A stretch of DNA of 64,000 nt, from IMG/VR virus record IMGVR_UViG_3300043570_002257, positions 1-64,000 of that record; one strand, written 5' to 3'. The notes beneath the pieces are model-generated. The model had not been told where the DNA came from. It saw only the letters and a list, made by a program, of their open reading frames with translations, and ran no database searches. This stretch comes from a virus. Position numbers and translations under genes: made by a program. Below are positions 31,410 through 39,250 of the stretch, in pieces (position 1 is the stretch's first letter; each line of letters opens with the position of its first letter).

Positions 31410-31985
31410 ATGGGAGTAGACATTTATGGAATCAGTCCAAAGTTGACTGAAACTAAACCAGAAGTACCAGATAATTATGAAGAATTATCTCAAGAACAAG
31501 TCCAAGCTTATTGGAAAATGCGTGAAGAATGGGAGCAATCCAATCCAGGTTTCTACTTTAGAAACAATTGGTGGCACTGGCGTCCATTGCAAATGCTAAT
31601 TTCAGTATTTAATGAAACAGAAGAACTTCTTATACCAGAAGAAAACCTAAAGCAATTAGGTGAAAATAGTGGTGGAGGAATTGATGACAAAGGTACATGT
31701 GAACAATTAGCAAAATGCTTTAAAGATTATGCTGCGCACATGAAATCAAAAGACATTAATGCTGTCTACTTAAATACAGGTTGGTGGAATGTAAAAGATT
31801 CAAATACCTTCTCTTTAAAAGATGAAGCAATTATTGAGGCATTAAATGCTAAGTACCCAGGTATTTTCTTTGAACAAGCTGAACTAGATGGTGTACTCTA
31901 TGAGCCATCACACGCAACAAATATTGACAATATAGAAGAATTTGCAATCTTCTTAGAAAACTGTAATGGTTTTCAAATCTACTAA
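31410..31985 (+). CDS. conserved unknown protein of the AAA+/VWA unit
   Basis: 191 aa, starting MGVDIYGISPK. The aromatic block GFYFRNNWWHWRPLQML (near 46-62) and the later YLNTGWWNVKD and NLTGFQIY-like end give it a distinctive pattern that I associate with phage proteins of unknown function. It precedes the AAA+ gene by 24 nt, so it may belong to the same machine. Confidence 0.55.
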   Translation: MGVDIYGISPKLTETKPEVPDNYEELSQEQVQAYWKMREEWEQSNPGFYFRNNWWHWRPLQMLISVFNETEELLIPEENLKQLGENSGGGIDDKGTCEQLAKCFKDYAAHMKSKDINAVYLNTGWWNVKDSNTFSLKDEAIIEALNAKYPGIFFEQAELDGVLYEPSHATNIDNIEEFAIFLENCNGFQIY

Positions 31986-32009
31986 TTCACAAAATAAAAC
32001 TTAAAAGAA

Positions 32010-33296
32010 ATGATCTTATTACAATCAATTATCGAAGGCACAAGTTACCAAGTTAAAACTCTACCTAAACAATCTTTTGAAAAAACTTTGACACGTCACA
32101 TTTGTGACTTCAAAATTACTTCTCCAATTGCAGAGTTTGCAAAATATCCATTAGGAACAATATTCATCACAGATGGATATGATTTTCCAGAAGATGACCA
32201 TTTACACATTCGTAAAGAGAATGTTGTTGCTATGTTTTATGATAGCACAGTTTTTCCATTAGCACATTTAGAAAAAACTCGTTTGCAAGAAATGGCTGAA
32301 TTTACTGTTAATTATATGATTGACAGTGAGTTCTATGGTATTGAAAAAGCAAAAGCAATGGCAGAACAATTTGCATCTTATGGTTATGAATATGACTGGG
32401 ATACAATGATAGCTCCAAAACCTACAACAATAGGTGAATTACCTTCTGGTACAAATCTTAAACGTACTATTGCAGCAAACTACCCTGTACCTTCTGTTAA
32501 TGATTGTGGTTTCCACATTGATCCAGATATGTGGTTCTTGCTTGTGAGAAATGTACTCAGAGGAGAAAACACTTTGTTAGTAGGACCAACAGGTTCTGGT
32601 AAAACAGAAATTGTATCTCACCTTGCACTTGCAATGGAAAAACACATGTACATTCAAGACATGGGAACTGTTCAAGATGCTCAATCAGCATTACTTGGTG
32701 TTCACCGTTTGAATAAAGAAGGTCACTCATCTTTTGAGTTTGCACCTTTTGTACATAACATTCAAGCAGGTGGTATCATGTTGTTAGATGAGTTGAATCG
32801 TTCACCTCTTGCTGCAAATAATATCTTGTTTCCATGTTTGGACAAAAGACGTTACTTGCCAGTAGATATTGCATGTGAAGATTGTGATCGTAGAATTGCT
32901 GTTAATGAGAACACTGTGTTCTTTGCAACTGCAAACCTTGGTTCTGAGTATTCAGGTACACATTCTATTGACCGTGCATTACTAGACAGATTCTTTCCTA
33001 TAGAACTTGATTACCCAATGGAAAAAGATGAGGTAAACATTATCAAATTACGCACTGGTATTGATGAAAAGTTTGCAACTGCAATTGTACGTGTATCTAA
33101 TGAGATACGCAAGCAATACAAAGAGCAAGAACTTTCAACTGCAGTTTCTGTTCGTCACACACTTCAAGCTGCAAGTCTTATTGCAGATGGTTTTGATGTA
33201 GACAAAGCATTACTTGCTACAATCATGCCTTTGTTTGAAGATGGTATTGGTGTTTCAGAACGTTCTAAAGTACTTTCTATTGTATCTGCATTTTAA
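32010..33296 (+). CDS. MoxR/CobS-like AAA+ ATPase
   Basis: 428 aa. Residues 1-165 are an N-terminal region of unknown fold. The AAA+ core has Walker A GPTGSGKT (near 192), Walker B GIMLLDELNR (near 252), a sensor 1 FFATANLGS (near 308) and an arginine-finger-type RALLDRFFPIEL (near 325). This fits the MoxR/CobS branch, whose members act with VWA proteins as chaperone-like remodelers or metal chelatase motors. The VWA partner follows after a terminator. Target unknown. Confidence 0.85.
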   Translation: MILLQSIIEGTSYQVKTLPKQSFEKTLTRHICDFKITSPIAEFAKYPLGTIFITDGYDFPEDDHLHIRKENVVAMFYDSTVFPLAHLEKTRLQEMAEFTVNYMIDSEFYGIEKAKAMAEQFASYGYEYDWDTMIAPKPTTIGELPSGTNLKRTIAANYPVPSVNDCGFHIDPDMWFLLVRNVLRGENTLLVGPTGSGKTEIVSHLALAMEKHMYIQDMGTVQDAQSALLGVHRLNKEGHSSFEFAPFVHNIQAGGIMLLDELNRSPLAANNILFPCLDKRRYLPVDIACEDCDRRIAVNENTVFFATANLGSEYSGTHSIDRALLDRFFPIELDYPMEKDEVNIIKLRTGIDEKFATAIVRVSNEIRKQYKEQELSTAVSVRHTLQAASLIADGFDVDKALLATIMPLFEDGIGVSERSKVLSIVSAF

Positions 33297-33312
33297 GTTA
33301 AACAAAAATATA

Positions 33313-33340
33313 AAGAGGGATGAAATACTCCCTCTTTTTA
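33313..33340 (+). terminator. terminator between AAA+ and VWA genes
   Basis: AAGAGGGA-TGAAATAC-TCCCTCTT, 8 bp, followed by TTTAAATAAA. It sits in the 55-nt gap. Read-through would tune the ratio of ATPase to VWA protein. Confidence 0.75.
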
Positions 33341-33351
33341 AATAAATTCTC

Positions 33352-35229
33352 ATGAGCAAATTAATAAAAGATTGGTTTAACAGAAGAGCTGAAGACGCGT
33401 ACACATTCAATGATGAATCAAAACGTTTCTTCAACTGGGATAAAGATAGGAGTTCATACTCTTCATACTTTATCAGAAATGACGACTCACTAAAGGAAGC
33501 TTCTAAGATGATTGGCTCTATGTTTAGAGTGATTGGTGTACCTAAAACATTTAAGTACTCTAATGACATCCAAACAGGTAAAAGAGGCTATCGTGATGCT
33601 AAGGTTCAAGTACCTTTAAGCATGTTAAGAGATGAAGAAGGAAATTATCTTGACAGAGATGAAAAACTATTAGACGCTTTTTATGGTGCTGCTATTCAAA
33701 ATGCTGCTCTTGCAACTATGCAAACAACAAAAGAATATGAGAAAACCATGTTAATGCGTGATACTTCAAGTGGAGTAAGTGTAAAAGACTTGCTTGCAAG
33801 TGTACTAAACACAGAACGTATTGACAAAAAACTTGCAGACCGTCTTCCTGGTTATTTAAAGTTTGTTCAAAAATACAAAGAACATAGATTTGAAAACTAT
33901 GAAGGCCCTGGTGTAGAAGCACCAAAACAAAAACGCTTACTTGATCTTGTGGTAAAGATGTTACGCTATCCAGCTAACATTTCTGAAGAAGACATGGAAG
34001 ATTTTGGTGAACCTCTAAAAGCAATGGAGCGTATTCTTAAAAAACATGGTGGTATACCAAGTGACTTTGATAGTTGTGGCAGTATGGCAACAAGTTTGTC
34101 AAACATTGTATACAAATACACTGAAAAAGAAGAAGAACCTCCTGCAGGTGGTGGATCTGGTGAAGATGAATCTGATGATGGTGAATCTGAAGGTACAGGC
34201 ACTCCTACAAAAGCAACTCCTGAAATGAGTAAGGGAGAACTTAACGATTTTGCCAAAGAAATGATGGGTGCGTTAATTAATCCTGAAGAAGGTCCTTCTG
34301 GTAGTGATGACTTTAAGAATGAGTTTGAAGAATTTGTAGATGATATGTCTGAAACAACTCCAACTCCTCCAAGTTCTGATATTAACTGGGATGATGAAGG
34401 TGAAACCTCTCAAGGAAAACTTAACTGGAAAAAAGCTGTAGTAAATGAACATTCTAAAATTAGATACAGAAATGCTATAACAAAAATTGACACAACAAAA
34501 GCTGCTGTGTTACAAAAGTTGTTTGCTCGCAAGAGTAAAAACTATGAATTTAGCATGAAGTCTATGCGTTCAGGACGTTTGGATACAAATAAAATTGCAG
34601 AAGCTGCTCAACAAGTTCCTACTATATATGAAAGATTTGGTCAAGTAACAACAAGCAAAGTTTGCGTTGGTGTTCTTATTGATGAATCTGGATCTATGGG
34701 AGGTACTAAAATAGAAAAAGCAAGAGAAGCTGCAATTTTTATTAATGAAGTATTCAAGAAAATGCCTGATGTAGAACTATTTATTTATGGTCACACTGCA
34801 GATTTAAAAAGTGGAGAGTCTGTTGACATGACAGTGTATCGTGAGAAAGGATTCATCACTGATTCATTTTCTCTTGGTTCTGTTATACAACAAGCTAATA
34901 ATAGAGATGGTGATGCTATATTTGCAACAGCAAAACGTATGCGTAGTCAAACAGAAAATCAAGGATTACTTATTGTAATATCAGATGGTGCTCCAAGTGC
35001 TGTGGGTTATGGAGGACGTAGTGCAATTGAAGATACACGTAAAAAAGTTACGCGTGCTCAATCATTAGGTTTTCAAGTAATTCAGATTGCAATTGAAGAA
35101 CATGTTCCTTCTAAAGAGATGTTTGATTACTATATTCAAATGACAGATATTAGAAATCTTCCAAAAGATTTAGTAAATTACATGTCTAAGAAAGTAGATA
35201 AGCTTATCAAAGAAAAGATTACTATTTAA
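33352..35229 (+). CDS. von Willebrand A (CobT-like) partner of the AAA+ ATPase
   Basis: 625 aa. Residues 1-260 are helical; 260-360 form an acidic, Gly/Ser/Pro-rich linker (GGGSGEDESDDGESEG), as in CobT; residues 430-625 are a VWA domain with the metal-ion motif LIDESGSMGG (D-x-S-x-S, near 443), a Thr-containing strand and VISDGAPSA (near 543, third motif). AAA+/VWA pairs such as CobS-CobT and RavA-ViaA couple ATP hydrolysis to remodeling. What is remodeled here is unknown. Confidence 0.85.
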   Translation: MSKLIKDWFNRRAEDAYTFNDESKRFFNWDKDRSSYSSYFIRNDDSLKEASKMIGSMFRVIGVPKTFKYSNDIQTGKRGYRDAKVQVPLSMLRDEEGNYLDRDEKLLDAFYGAAIQNAALATMQTTKEYEKTMLMRDTSSGVSVKDLLASVLNTERIDKKLADRLPGYLKFVQKYKEHRFENYEGPGVEAPKQKRLLDLVVKMLRYPANISEEDMEDFGEPLKAMERILKKHGGIPSDFDSCGSMATSLSNIVYKYTEKEEEPPAGGGSGEDESDDGESEGTGTPTKATPEMSKGELNDFAKEMMGALINPEEGPSGSDDFKNEFEEFVDDMSETTPTPPSSDINWDDEGETSQGKLNWKKAVVNEHSKIRYRNAITKIDTTKAAVLQKLFARKSKNYEFSMKSMRSGRLDTNKIAEAAQQVPTIYERFGQVTTSKVCVGVLIDESGSMGGTKIEKAREAAIFINEVFKKMPDVELFIYGHTADLKSGESVDMTVYREKGFITDSFSLGSVIQQANNRDGDAIFATAKRMRSQTENQGLLIVISDGAPSAVGYGGRSAIEDTRKKVTRAQSLGFQVIQIAIEEHVPSKEMFDYYIQMTDIRNLPKDLVNYMSKKVDKLIKEKITI

Positions 35230-35236
35230 CATTATT

Positions 35237-35260
35237 CCAGGTGGTAGAAATATCACCTGG
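35237..35260 (+). terminator. hairpin after the VWA gene
   Basis: CCAGGTG-GTAGAAATAT-CACCTGG, 7 bp, 7 nt after the stop codon. Only ATTTACTT follows, so termination may be partial. Confidence 0.6.
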
Positions 35261-35279
35261 ATTTACTTAACTTAAAATC

Positions 35280-35465
35280 ATGGCAAAGTCAAAAAAAGAA
35301 GAATCATCAGAAGTTGAGTACACAGTTGGACAAATTGTAAGGCACACTAAGTTTGGTAAAGGAGAAGTACTAAATGTTACAGCAGATGAATCTATCAAGG
35401 TACAATTTGGTAGACGTCAAGTAACACTATTGTTAAAGTACAATAAAACCACATTGTCATTTTAA
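35280..35465 (+). CDS. stand-alone UvrD/PcrA C-terminal (Tudor-like) domain protein
   Basis: 61 aa. After a Lys/Glu/Ser-rich N-terminus, residues 15-58 read VGQIVRHTKFGKGEVLNVTAD then IKVQF and TLLLKY, which follows the order VGxxVxHxxFGxGxVL ... VxF ... LxxxxxxL of the C-terminal domain of UvrD/PcrA helicases. That domain binds RNA polymerase in bacteria. Here it stands alone without the helicase. A role in contacting host RNA polymerase is attractive but is inference from a short match. Confidence 0.6.
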   Translation: MAKSKKEESSEVEYTVGQIVRHTKFGKGEVLNVTADESIKVQFGRRQVTLLLKYNKTTLSF

Positions 35466-35522
35466 AACCAATAAGTAAAAATGATAGAAGCCAATGACAA
35501 TCAAGGTTTTATGAGCATAAAA

Positions 35523-35550
35523 GTCCAGTTTTTTAAGGAATAAACTGGAC
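35523..35550 (+). repeat. hairpin GTCCAGTTT / AAACTGGAC
   Basis: A 9-bp perfect stem with a 10-nt loop within the 186-nt gap 35466-35651. The gap also has a 20-codon frame (ATG at 35480) that covers the hairpin's left arm and is probably chance. The hairpin may end the AAA+/VWA transcript. Confidence 0.6.
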
Positions 35551-35651
35551 AAAGTGCATGAAACGTTACTAAAAATTTATACAAACATTTAACAAGCACC
35601 AATAAAACATTTAACAAAACCTTTCGGTGGTAGGTAAACCCAATTAAAACT

Positions 35652-36068
35652 ATGAAAACAGAAATCAAAATCACAGACTTAGAAAATGTTGAATTTCCTA
35701 TTATTATCAAGGATAAAAGAGGGAATATAATTTATAAACAATATGAAAATGGTGGTTGGTATAAATACACCTACGATAAAAATGGTAATGAATTAACCTT
35801 TAAAGATTCAAATGGTGATTGGTATGAATGTACATACAATGAAAATGGTAATGAATTAACCTTTAAAAATTCAGATGGTTTTTGGAGGGAATCTACTTAT
35901 GATGATGAAGGTAAAGAATTAACTTGTAAAAATTCATTGGGTTATTACAAAATTAAAGGCAAAGAGGTTACCAAAGAGGAATTTGAAGCTTTTGTAAATG
36001 GTACTACTGAATACACAATGGAAGAACTGGTTGCTAAACTTGGACACAACTTTAAAATTAAGAAGTAA
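35652..36068 (+). CDS. small YD-repeat-like protein
   Basis: 138 aa with three tandem units of about 22 residues at roughly 33-100: WYKYTYDKNGNELTFKDSNG, WYECTYNENGNELTFKNSDG and WRESTYDDEGKELTCKNSLG. The W-x3-TYD-x2-GNELT pattern recalls the YD/RHS repeats of large toxins and wall proteins, but here it is a short cytosolic protein without signal peptide. A helical C-terminus follows. Function unknown. Confidence 0.65.
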   Translation: MKTEIKITDLENVEFPIIIKDKRGNIIYKQYENGGWYKYTYDKNGNELTFKDSNGDWYECTYNENGNELTFKNSDGFWRESTYDDEGKELTCKNSLGYYKIKGKEVTKEEFEAFVNGTTEYTMEELVAKLGHNFKIKK

Positions 36069-36099
36069 TTAAACTAAAAATCTTTAAACAACAAACAAA

Positions 36100-36333
36100 A
36101 TGACACCAAAAGAAAAAGCAAAAGAATTAGTTGATAAGTTTTATCAAAGATTTCCATTAAAAATGAATGTAATTACAAGAAAAGGAGATTTATCTTGGGA
36201 ATATGATAATTGGGAAGAAGCCAAACAATGTGCATTAATAGCAGTTGATGAAATAATAGAAGCAGGTAAAGATGTTGATGAATTTGCAAATGCATATTGG
36301 TATAAAGTTAAAGCAGAAATTGATAACCTTTAA
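36100..36333 (+). CDS. small unknown protein
   Basis: 77 aa, starting MTPKEKAKELVDKFYQRFP, with ISWEYDNWEEAKQCALIAVDEI-type helices. The pattern K-A-x-E-L-V-x-K ... A-x-x-x-A-L-I-x-V-D-E-I-I is common in small proteins of Bacteroidota phages. Function unknown; first of a long run of small packed genes. Confidence 0.6.
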   Translation: MTPKEKAKELVDKFYQRFPLKMNVITRKGDLSWEYDNWEEAKQCALIAVDEIIEAGKDVDEFANAYWYKVKAEIDNL

Positions 36334-36345
36334 ACAACAAACAAA

Positions 36346-36570
36346 ATGAAAGAATTAGAAATTCAAGAGACAAAAGCAACTGAAATTGCAATACCAAATA
36401 AAATAACATTGTATTGTTGTGTTTACTTCAATGACAATGGTATATTGTTTGCCAATTCACCTACAGAAGATAAAAGATATCAAGAGCAATACGCATTTAG
36501 TATGGGTAAAAATGTAGGAACATTAAGTATTTATAAGTTTGAAGTAGATGCACCTAAAATTAATTCTTGA
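36346..36570 (+). CDS. small unknown protein
   Basis: 74 aa, starting MKELEIQETKATEIAIPNK. Beta-rich second half with CCVYFNDNGILF. It follows the previous gene by 12 nt, with an ACAAACAAA leader repeated before both genes. No motif. Confidence 0.5.
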   Translation: MKELEIQETKATEIAIPNKITLYCCVYFNDNGILFANSPTEDKRYQEQYAFSMGKNVGTLSIYKFEVDAPKINS

Positions 36571-36602
36571 ACAATACTACAACAAAACATTTGGAGGTAA
36601 AG

Positions 36603-36809
36603 ATGAGCAATAAACAAACAGCAGTAGAATGGATAGAAGATAAAATACAATCTGATATGACATTTATTGAAATTCTTGGGTTAATAAGACAAGCCAAAGA
36701 AATGCACAAACAAGAGGTAACTGATGCTTGGGAAGATGGACATGATTCTTTCTCAACAAGGAATGCAGAACAATATTACAAAGAAACATTTAATGTAGAA
36801 CCAACATGA
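36603..36809 (+). CDS. small unknown protein with a true Shine-Dalgarno site
   Basis: 68 aa from MSNKQTAVEWIEDKIQSD. The ATG at 36603 is preceded by GGAGGTAAAG, one of few clear ribosome-binding sites here, which decides this start over an in-frame ATG at 36567. The AVEWIE, QAKEMHKQEV and EQYYKETFN blocks are a pattern often seen in small Bacteroidota phage proteins. Function unknown. Its stop overlaps the next ATG. Confidence 0.65.
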   Translation: MSNKQTAVEWIEDKIQSDMTFIEILGLIRQAKEMHKQEVTDAWEDGHDSFSTRNAEQYYKETFNVEPT

Positions 36810-36883
36810 TAACATTTTTATTAATAGTATTGGTATTGTACTTAGTTTCAATCCATAACACACTTCAAAAATTTAAAAAATAA
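36806..36883 (+). CDS. 25-aa membrane peptide
   Basis: ATG at 36806 overlaps the previous stop (ATGA). The product is one transmembrane helix (MITFLLIVLVLYLVSI) with a short basic tail. The overlap and the hydrophobic pattern make it more likely real than chance. Unknown role. Confidence 0.45.
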   Translation: MITFLLIVLVLYLVSIHNTLQKFKK

Positions 36884-36886
36884 ACA

Positions 36887-37015
36887 ATGACAAAAGAACT
36901 AAGATTGTGGTTAACATCTTTGTTAATCAAATGGGCTATGAATATATGTCCTGAAGGTAGTTTTAAAAGTGCACCTTATCTATTTGTAAAATACAACATA
37001 ACTAATTTAAAATAG
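36887..37015 (+). CDS. 42-aa unknown protein
   Basis: ATG at 36887, stop TAG at 37013-37015; MTKELRLWLTSLLIKWAMNI begins an amphipathic helix, with CPEG following. It fits tightly between the membrane peptide and the next gene (3 nt and 7 nt gaps). Unknown function. Confidence 0.45.
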   Translation: MTKELRLWLTSLLIKWAMNICPEGSFKSAPYLFVKYNITNLK

Positions 37016-37022
37016 TAATATT

Positions 37023-37232
37023 ATGAATTTACATCAAGTTAAAGCAAATGAACAGTTTTTTAACACTATTTTAAATAGTGTTGATGAGTATGGAATTTGG
37101 TGTTGGAAAGATAAAAATCTTATCTATAAAAAAGTAGGTAACAAACTTACAGCCAACTCAGAAGATTTAGCATACATAAAAGAACTTGTTTCAAATGAAT
37201 ATTTTGAGAATAATTTTGTAACATCAACCTAA
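37023..37232 (+). CDS. small unknown protein
   Basis: 69 aa, starting MNLHQVKANEQFFNTILNS. A pattern of short beta strands (GIWCWKDKNLIYKKVGN) and a C-terminal helix (EDLAYIKELVSNEYF). The layout recalls small phage proteins with a W-x-W-x-D core, unknown function. Confidence 0.5.
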   Translation: MNLHQVKANEQFFNTILNSVDEYGIWCWKDKNLIYKKVGNKLTANSEDLAYIKELVSNEYFENNFVTST

Positions 37233-37237
37233 AAGAA

Positions 37238-37633
37238 ATGGAAGAAATAAAACAATTAGTTTACAACTCTGTGACTTGTCAAGAGTGTAATGAAACTATT
37301 GTAAGTTACAATAGACATGACTACAAAACATGTTCTTGTCCTAATGAAGCAATGGTAGATGGTGGCACTGACTATCTTAGGTATGGTGCAGCAGATATGA
37401 CAAAAATTAAAATCTTTGCTGTTTATACAGATGATGATTTTGAACTTGTACGCAAGTACGCTACACGTGGAGGAAGAGGTATTGATGGTAAACAACCATT
37501 AACTTATGTTCCTTTATGTGAAATGAATGATGACTGGTTAGAAGCTGTATTAGATTACGGTGGTGCTAACTGGCATGTTGATCTTATTAAAAAAGAAATT
37601 AAATACAGAAAAGACCATGGCAGAACTGCATGA
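37238..37633 (+). CDS. unknown protein with a Cys4 zinc-ribbon-like start
   Basis: 131 aa. CQECNETIVSYNRHDYKTCSC near residues 15-36 looks like a rubredoxin-type knuckle. The middle has YLRYGAADMTKIKIFAVYTDD and a Gly-rich loop RGGRGIDG. Motifs of this kind appear in conserved proteins of unknown function in Bacteroidota phages and mobile elements. Overlaps the next gene by 17 nt. Confidence 0.6.
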   Translation: MEEIKQLVYNSVTCQECNETIVSYNRHDYKTCSCPNEAMVDGGTDYLRYGAADMTKIKIFAVYTDDDFELVRKYATRGGRGIDGKQPLTYVPLCEMNDDWLEAVLDYGGANWHVDLIKKEIKYRKDHGRTA

Positions 37634-37853
37634 AACATTGATGGGAAGAAAACTTATTGAGCAAGTAATTCCAGATATTGCTGACAATCTTGCTAAGATT
37701 GCAACAGCAATGGAACAACAAACAAAAATCTTTACAGAAAGTGCTATCCAAGTATCTATTTGTTTCTATGAAGATGATGATGGCAAAAAAGTCTATGATA
37801 TTGATCATATGGAAGAAGAATTTTATCAAAAGTTAAAAGAACTTGAATCATGA
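37617..37853 (+). CDS. small helical protein
   Basis: 78 aa from MAELHETLMGRKL; a longer frame starting in the preceding gene has no leader. Helical start, then a beta strand (QVSICFYEDDDGK) and helix. The gene overlaps both neighbours by a few nucleotides, so translation is coupled. Unknown function. Confidence 0.5.
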   Translation: MAELHETLMGRKLIEQVIPDIADNLAKIATAMEQQTKIFTESAIQVSICFYEDDDGKKVYDIDHMEEEFYQKLKELES

Positions 37854-38296
37854 AAAAAGTATTAATTGGACATGTTGGTGTTGACTCAGGTCAGTTACTA
37901 TTATGTGATCCCTGCAACATTGATTCTCAATGGAAAGAAGAAGAGTTTATAGATATCAGAATCTATGAACATGTGACAACAAAAGAAAAGCTACAATATA
38001 GAGTAGACTTTCCTCATTATGAACAAGAAATACCAAAATATGGTAAAACAATGAATGAGTTGATTAGTACAGGTGAATGGAAACAATTTGACGTAAGTGA
38101 TTCAGCACAACATTCATTTAGTTACAACTCTTGTTGTCTTGCTACTTTGTCTGAAAAACGCAATGGTCAGTTACACAATGAATTTGGTCATGAAGTTGGA
38201 GTGGCTTTTTCAACAGCATGTGGTGATGGTGCGTATCCTGTATATGCAATGTATAGCAATGACGGAATTTTAAAATCTGTAACTGTAGAATTCTAA
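37850..38296 (+). CDS. conserved unknown protein (GVDSGQLLLCDP type)
   Basis: 148 aa. HVGVDSGQLLLCDPCNIDSQW near the start and CGDGAYPVYAMYSNDG near the end are a paired signature I know from small conserved proteins in bacteria and phages (DUF4241-like); the end segment usually packs against the start. No catalytic assignment is known to me. Overlaps the previous gene by 4 nt (ATGA). Confidence 0.6.
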   Translation: MKKVLIGHVGVDSGQLLLCDPCNIDSQWKEEEFIDIRIYEHVTTKEKLQYRVDFPHYEQEIPKYGKTMNELISTGEWKQFDVSDSAQHSFSYNSCCLATLSEKRNGQLHNEFGHEVGVAFSTACGDGAYPVYAMYSNDGILKSVTVEF

Positions 38297-38299
38297 CTT

Positions 38300-38551
38300 A
38301 TGAAAGATTTAAAAATAAACAAAAAACCATTCAGCGAAACAAAACATTATTCTGGTACTTACACTTGTGACTGTTCTCAGTGGGAAGATGAATTACAAGA
38401 AGATGTTTATGAATTTACTCTTATAGTAAACATTGACAATGAAAATGAATCAACATCAATAGAAGAAATCATATGGGTTGGTAAACAACCACGTGATTTA
38501 GATGGAGCTGAAGATTATGTAAAAGAAAACTTTTTTGAACTTATTAATTAA
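38300..38551 (+). CDS. small acidic protein
   Basis: 83 aa, starting MKDLKINKKPFSETKHYSG. Acidic, with a beta hairpin (YTCDCSQWEDEL, then FTLIVNIDNENEST) and the pattern EEIIWVGKQPRD. Unknown function; 3 nt after the previous gene and 5 nt before the next. Confidence 0.55.
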   Translation: MKDLKINKKPFSETKHYSGTYTCDCSQWEDELQEDVYEFTLIVNIDNENESTSIEEIIWVGKQPRDLDGAEDYVKENFFELIN

Positions 38552-38556
38552 TTATT

Positions 38557-38874
38557 ATGGAACCTTTAGATGAATTTTTAGAGAAAATAGATTCTCCAGT
38601 ACAACAAGAACTAATTGAAGAAAGATACAGATTTGCTCATCCATACATTGATCATGAAGGAAGAGAACAAACTTCTAGTGTAGAATTACATATAGACTTT
38701 GAAGCTCAAACTTTTAAAGTATATCCAGGTGATGGTAGAGGTGAATTTGGTTTTGTTTCAGGTTCTCACAGATTTAATATGTGGCTTGCAACTACAAAAT
38801 GTTTAACAGCTGCTATTGAATTTGCAGTAAAATCTTTAAATCTTGTAACAGATGAGTCATCCTTTACATCATAG
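38557..38874 (+). CDS. small unknown protein
   Basis: 105 aa, starting MEPLDEFLEKIDSPVQQELIEE. A helical start, then beta strands (SSVELHIDFEAQTFKVYPG) with GRGEFGFVSGSHRFNMWLA. Overlaps the next gene by 23 nt. Unknown. Confidence 0.55.
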   Translation: MEPLDEFLEKIDSPVQQELIEERYRFAHPYIDHEGREQTSSVELHIDFEAQTFKVYPGDGRGEFGFVSGSHRFNMWLATTKCLTAAIEFAVKSLNLVTDESSFTS

Positions 38875-39250
38875 TATTTCAAGCCAAAAGAAATGGGGTG
38901 GGCATGTAGATGACTACTTGCCTATCCATAATTGGTTTGATGAAACTAAAATGCACTATCCTGATATGAGGCATAGAGCATTAAGACATCACTCAGAAGG
39001 AATCTTCTGGTGTGAACATGAATTTGGCACATATATCACTAACTCAGAAGGACGTATGGTTCCTGTAAGAGCAATTGGTGAACAACATTGTATGGAAGAC
39101 CTTGGTTGGATTCCAACAATTAAAGATTATCTAGATCACATGGAGGTTCAAGGTTGGATGTTTAAACCAGGTGATGGAAGAAAAATGTTAAAAGAAATGT
39201 CAAAAGACAAATCTGATTTTGTAAAAAAAGATAAATCAAAAGAATCATGA
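38852..39250 (+). CDS. His-rich conserved protein (DUF6915-like)
   Basis: 132 aa. The block HHSEGIFWCEHEFGTYITNS followed by VPVRAIGEQHCMEDLG and IPTIKDYL (residues 47-92) is a conserved pattern that I associate with DUF6915-type proteins found in bacteria and phages. Several His, Cys and Glu residues (RHRALRHHSEG, GEQHC) could bind metal. Start by MSHPLHHSISSQ. Unknown function. Confidence 0.6.
   Translation: MSHPLHHSISSQKKWGGHVDDYLPIHNWFDETKMHYPDMRHRALRHHSEGIFWCEHEFGTYITNSEGRMVPVRAIGEQHCMEDLGWIPTIKDYLDHMEVQGWMFKPGDGRKMLKEMSKDKSDFVKKDKSKES

Noticed and set aside
35480-35542. 20-codon open frame
   Set aside because: Too short, no overlap coupling or leader, and its end coincides with a hairpin arm.
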